A DNA stretch of 64,000 nt from Arthrobacter sp. ZGTC131 (GTDB lineage Bacteria > Actinomycetota > Actinomycetes > Actinomycetales > Micrococcaceae). The position numbers were made by a program, and so were the translations under genes. The stretch spans positions 62,001 through 126,000 of the forward strand of contig NZ_PJIK01000007.1 in assembly GCF_002929275.1 (NCBI RefSeq), in the 5' to 3' direction. A model generated the notes under the pieces. It saw only the letters and a list, made by a program, of their open reading frames with translations. It did no database searches and was not told where the DNA came from. Shown here piece by piece: positions 61,253 to 64,000 of the stretch. Numbering within the stretch: position 1 is the stretch's first letter; each line of letters opens with the position of its first letter.

Positions 61253-61648
61253 GTGACTGAAGAGCAGTTTCCCGACGAAGAACCTGAAATTGTCCAGGAT
61301 GATGACACCCTGCCCGACCAGGCCCCCGGTGCTGCGCCCTCTATGGAACCCGACCCTGTTTCCGGAGAACCTGACAACCACCCGGGCCCCGCGGAGAACA
61401 AACCCGACCGAGGGCGCGAGGATCCCCTTCTCGAGGCGGTGTCGGGAGAGGAAGAGGACTTCCTGAGTGAGCAGACTCTGACCGACGACACGCAACGTGC
61501 GACCAATGCGCCGACGCTGGAGGAGGCCGCGGCCGACGTCGATTCCGGAGAGGCGCCATCGGCTGAGGAGGTGGAAGCCGGCGACGGTCAGGCGACCTTC
61601 GGAGGGTCTCCGCTGAGTCAGTTCGACCCGGAAGACCTTGAGCAGTGA
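61253..61648 (+). CDS. Acidic, probably disordered protein
   Basis: A 131-residue protein, about 30% Asp+Glu, with Pro-rich stretches (EEQFPDEEPEIVQDDDTLPD) and no hydrophobic core except LLEAVSGEEEDFLSEQTL near the middle; it ends GGSPLSQFDPEDLEQ. The composition resembles actinobacterial acidic proteins of the DUF5709 kind, but no firm match can be made. GAAAGG-like AAAGGCG precedes the GTG at 61253. Likely intrinsically disordered; function unknown. Confidence 0.6.
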   Translation: MTEEQFPDEEPEIVQDDDTLPDQAPGAAPSMEPDPVSGEPDNHPGPAENKPDRGREDPLLEAVSGEEEDFLSEQTLTDDTQRATNAPTLEEAAADVDSGEAPSAEEVEAGDGQATFGGSPLSQFDPEDLEQ

Positions 61649-61842
61649 CCTCTGAAGCCGGTCCGGAAGGAGTGTTTATCCTGCCCGCCAATCCGGACCG
61701 CGGGCCACGGGAACGCAGAAGTTTGAAGCCCCCGATTTCATGCCAAGGGCAGTCGGGGCACGGTTTTCGAATGAATGGGCGCGTGTTCCTCCCTGCGTTG
61801 ACCCGCCAGAGAGCCACACCCAATAGGCACGAAAATGGTCAC

Positions 61843-62364
61843 GTGAACGACACCTTGCAAGACATCCAGAACGCTGTGCCGAGTGCGCCGGCCGTTCGTG
61901 GCATCAAGATAGTCGGAATTGACGGGCCTTCCGGGTCCGGCAAAGCACGTTGGCGGGAAAACTGGCCTCATTGCTGAACGCCCCGATCATTCCGATTGAC
62001 GACTTCGTTTCCTGGAACAACTTTGCCCAGGTTCGAGCAACAGGTCCTGGACCCTCTACTCCACGGGGACCCGGCCCGCTACCAGCAAAGGGACTGGGAC
62101 GGCGATGAGTTCGGTGACTCCCTGGGACTTTGGACAACGGTGAGCTGGAGCCCGCTGGTGCTCATCGAAGGCGTCACGTGTACAAGACGAGAGAGCATCG
62201 GCAAAATTACATTCGCGATATGGGTGGACGCTCTAAAGGATGAGCGTCTGCGACGCGGCATACATCGAGACGGAGAAGGTCACAGGGCACTTTGGCGCCG
62301 CTGGATGGATGAGGAGGACAGGTTCTTCGCCGCGGATGAAACGCGCCTCCGGCTGACCTCATAG
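61843..62364 (+). pseudogene. Uridine kinase-like P-loop protein, frameshifted
   Basis: A nucleoside/uridine kinase-like P-loop enzyme, broken twice. From the GTG at 61843 the frame reads IKIVGIDGPSGSGK and then fails; adding one A to the AAA run near 61943 restores GKSTLAGKLASLLNAPIIPI and DDFVSWNNFAQ. A second shift near 62025-62035 is needed to reach RFEQQVLDPLLHGDPARYQQ, WDGDEFGDSLGLW and VLIEGVTCTRRESIGKITFA up to the stop at 62364. The repaired protein would be about 173 residues. The Walker A Ser/Thr is lost as the sequence stands, so no activity is expected unless these are errors. Confidence 0.75.
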
Positions 62365-62527
62365 TTCCTGGGACTTAGGGCAAAGGAGACACCCAGCCCC
62401 TTCTTCGAACGGATGCCGGGATTTACCGCTGACAGAACACGCCAAGTACCGCTGCAATTCACAATCCCGGGGTTGCTGGAAGCGTGGCTGGTGGCCGAGG
62501 CGGGAGGCGTCGGAGCCACGTGGGTCC

Positions 62528-62554
62528 GGGCCGCCTTCCCTAGGGAGGCGGCCC
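62528..62554 (-). terminator. GC-rich hairpin terminator candidate
   Basis: GGGCCGCCTTCCC (62528-62540) pairs with GGGAGGCGGCCC (62543-62554) with one bulged T and a two-base loop, 53 bp past the DUF4193 stop on the minus strand; it also follows the broken kinase gene. No clear U-tract. Confidence 0.55.
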
Positions 62555-62607
62555 GCACAAACTACCCTTTGGTGCGGCTGGCAACTAGCTGCCGCGCTAG
62601 CGGGTGG

Positions 62608-62910
62608 CTAGCCTTCACACTCAATGCAGTAAGCGTGCCCGTTCTTTTCACGGGCGATCTGGGAACGGTGCCGGACCAGGAAACAGGAGTAACAGGTGAA
62701 CTCGTCCTCCGCCTGGGGGACCACCTGGACCACCAGTTCCTCGGCCACAAATTCGCCGCCCGGAACAATGGATTCGTCCATCGCATCGGCTTCATCCAGC
62801 TCACGCACGACGCTGCGGGCATCGGGGGCGTTTGCGGACTGCAGTGCCTCCAGGGAATTGTCCTGGGATTCCTTGACGTCGGAACGTACTTCGTCGTAAT
62901 CGGTTGCCAC
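62608..62910 (-). CDS. DUF4193 zinc-ribbon-like protein
   Basis: A 100-residue actinobacterial protein: acidic N-terminal two thirds (DYDEVRSDVKESQDNSLEAL, EELVVQVVPQAEDEF) and a C-terminal knuckle CYSCFLVRHRSQIAR ending HAYCIECEG, in which two CxxC pairs should bind zinc. DUF4193 is nearly universal in actinobacteria with unresolved function. GTG start at 62910 with a weak ribosome site. Confidence 0.92.
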   Translation of the reverse strand: MATDYDEVRSDVKESQDNSLEALQSANAPDARSVVRELDEADAMDESIVPGGEFVAEELVVQVVPQAEDEFTCYSCFLVRHRSQIAREKNGHAYCIECEG

Positions 62911-63120
62911 TTAGGTGTTTCTCTTTTCTGGCGTTCTTGTCTGACGGATATGCAACCTACACCATTGCGCCGATATTCCCTTGTCACGAAGACCAGCGGG
63001 CGTGGTTGGAAAGCTTACCTCAGGCCGGCCGTGGCTTCGCACAGGCACGGCCGTGGAACCGGAGCCCCGGGTGCCGGATCGCCGAACACCGGGCCCGAAG
63101 ATTATAGGCACAATGGACGG

Positions 63121-64000
63121 GTGACTTCTCCCGCCCGTCCTTCTGCCCCCGTTCATGCCAGCGGGCTCTTCGATCTGGCAGCCATCGGTGCGGGCCTGGT
63201 GTTCGCAGATTCGCTGGGGGTGCTAGCGGAAGCGCTCCGTGCCCAGGGCGCCGGCGGAACGGCTGTGGTGCAGGCGCCCCCTGGCACCGGGAAGACCACG
63301 CTGGTTCCGCCCCTGCTCGCAAACATCGCGCTCGCAAACATTGCGGCCGCCAACATCTCCGCCGCCAACATCGCGGCCGGCACCGCACGAAAGAACGGCC
63401 CGCGCATCGTCGTGACGCAGCCGCGCCGCGTGGCCGCGCGTTCCGCGGCCCGGCGGCTCGCCACCCTGGATGGCAGCAGTCTCGGCGACCGCGTGGGGTA
63501 CACGGTCCGCGGTGAACGCCAGGCCGGCTCCAAGACCGTGATCGAGTTCGTCACCCCCGGCATCCTGCTGCAGCGCCTACTCTCGGACCCCGGCCTGGAG
63601 ACCGTGGACGCCGTCATTCTTGACGAGGTTCACGAACGCGGCCTGGAGACAGACCTGTTGCTCGGTATGCTCGCCGAGGTCCGGCAGCTGCGCGGCGACC
63701 TCGCACTCGTGGCCATGTCCGCCACCCTGGACGCGCCGCGCTTCGCGGCCCTGATCGGTGAGGCGCCGGCGGGTGAGCACGACGACGGCGGCCCGGCTCC
63801 CGTCGTCGACTGCCCCTCCGCGCTGTACCCCTTGGAAACGAGCTGGGCGCCCCCGGCGGTGCCGAGGCTGGACGGGCGGGGGGTGACCCGCGCGTTCCTC
63901 GATCATGTGGCCGACACCGCATTGGCCGCGCACTCCGAGGCGCTGGCGCGGGACACAAACGTTGACGCCCTCGTGTTTCTGCCCGGCGCGCGGGAGGTGT
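63121..64000 (+). CDS. hrpB: ATP-dependent helicase HrpB, 5' part
   Basis: The first 293 residues of a DExH-box helicase of the HrpB family, cut by the window end. Walker A QAPPGTGKTTLVPPLL (about residues 51-66), motif Ia TQPRRVAARSAARRLA, VGYTVRGERQAG, motif Ib EFVTPGILLQRLL, motif II ILDEVHERGLETDLLL (DEVH) and motif III VAMSATLDAPRF are all present. An unusual insert of four five-residue repeats (ANIAL, ANIAA, ANISA, ANIAA) sits between Walker A and Ia, encoded by a 15-bp tandem repeat at 63316-63375. GTG start at 63121; TATAGG at 63104-63109 is a likely -10. Confidence 0.92.
   Translation, partial: MTSPARPSAPVHASGLFDLAAIGAGLVFADSLGVLAEALRAQGAGGTAVVQAPPGTGKTTLVPPLLANIALANIAAANISAANIAAGTARKNGPRIVVTQPRRVAARSAARRLATLDGSSLGDRVGYTVRGERQAGSKTVIEFVTPGILLQRLLSDPGLETVDAVILDEVHERGLETDLLLGMLAEVRQLRGDLALVAMSATLDAPRFAALIGEAPAGEHDDGGPAPVVDCPSALYPLETSWAPPAVPRLDGRGVTRAFLDHVADTALAAHSEALARDTNVDALVFLPGAREV
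63316..63375 (+). repeat. Four 15-bp tandem repeats inside hrpB
   Basis: Units of the type CTCGCAAACATCGCG, the last two with GCCGCC starts, each encoding x-A-N-I-A/S. In frame, so they vary the protein by five residues per copy. Confidence 0.75.

Noticed and set aside
1-64000. CRISPR arrays, tRNA or rRNA genes, riboswitches, phage or conjugation modules
   Set aside because: No regularly spaced repeats, cloverleaf-like sequences, known riboswitch cores, integrase, capsid or relaxase genes were seen. A tRNA could still be missed by eye; a tRNAscan-type search would settle it.

Overview
High-GC DNA with actinobacterial hallmarks (DUF4193, DUF1876, a DUF664-type DinB protein, an HrpB-type helicase, many start codons lying six or seven bases after a TAnnnT -10 box). 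Gene content and protein style suggest a soil Micrococcaceae member of the Arthrobacter/Pseudarthrobacter kind; the genus is inference. No rRNA, tRNA, CRISPR array or prophage was recognised. The window looks like a chromosomal accessory region: short transcription units, many transporters and one-gene regulators, enzymes of broad specificity, and decayed genes.

1-9.9 kb: a frameshifted SDR, a lipoprotein followed by a cyclophilin-like protein, a DHA1 efflux pump, a Tat-exported hydrolase with a strong terminator, a DUF6152/membrane protein pair, a cyclophilin-like remnant, a serine hydrolase, and a thioredoxin-reductase-like flavoprotein with a frameshifted methyltransferase 5 bp downstream. 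9.9-17.4 kb: an XRE-cupin regulator, hypotheticals, a lipoprotein serine hydrolase, a UDG-like protein, small membrane proteins, a VOC protein and a C39-like lipoprotein. 17.6-23.6 kb: one minus-strand operon for fructan or fructo-oligosaccharide use (GH32, binding protein, two permeases, LacI regulator as last gene), with LacI-type operators flanking its likely promoter.

23.6-27.6 kb: an ArsR / AHSA1-VOC fusion / DinB operon next to a dead IS21-family element (istA deleted, frameshifted and with a nonsense codon; istB frameshifted). 27.6-38.5 kb: a PRISE-type reductase, a CBS protein, a TetR repressor divergent from a medium-chain oxidoreductase with twin operators between them, two RibD-C/DHFR-like proteins, an MFS pump, a MerR gene with a classic 18-bp-spacer promoter, arfB, a second TetR gene with a perfect 18-bp palindrome upstream, and DUF1876.

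38.7-48.7 kb: an ECF42-type sigma factor with its DGPF partner; a single-frame fusion of GTP cyclohydrolase II with a flavin-dependent monooxygenase (the most unusual gene here); a convergent PucR regulator; then a five-gene unit (alpha-hydroxy-acid oxidase, polar amino acid ABC transporter, RidA). 48.8-56.8 kb: a doubly frameshifted VOC protein, an MFS pump, PAP2 phosphatase, VOC, methyltransferase, DM13 protein, NTF2-like protein, alpha/beta hydrolase, 2H phosphoesterase and a small paralogue of a protein at 15.9 kb. 56.8-60.1 kb: a FadR-type regulator upstream of an MHS symporter and a DUF1445 protein, with palindromic sites on the promoter. 60.1-64 kb: gene-poor DNA, a broken P-loop kinase, DUF4193, and the start of hrpB, cut by the window edge.

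At least four otherwise well-conserved genes carry one- or two-base indels. Either the region is decaying or the assembly has residual indel errors; read-level data would decide.
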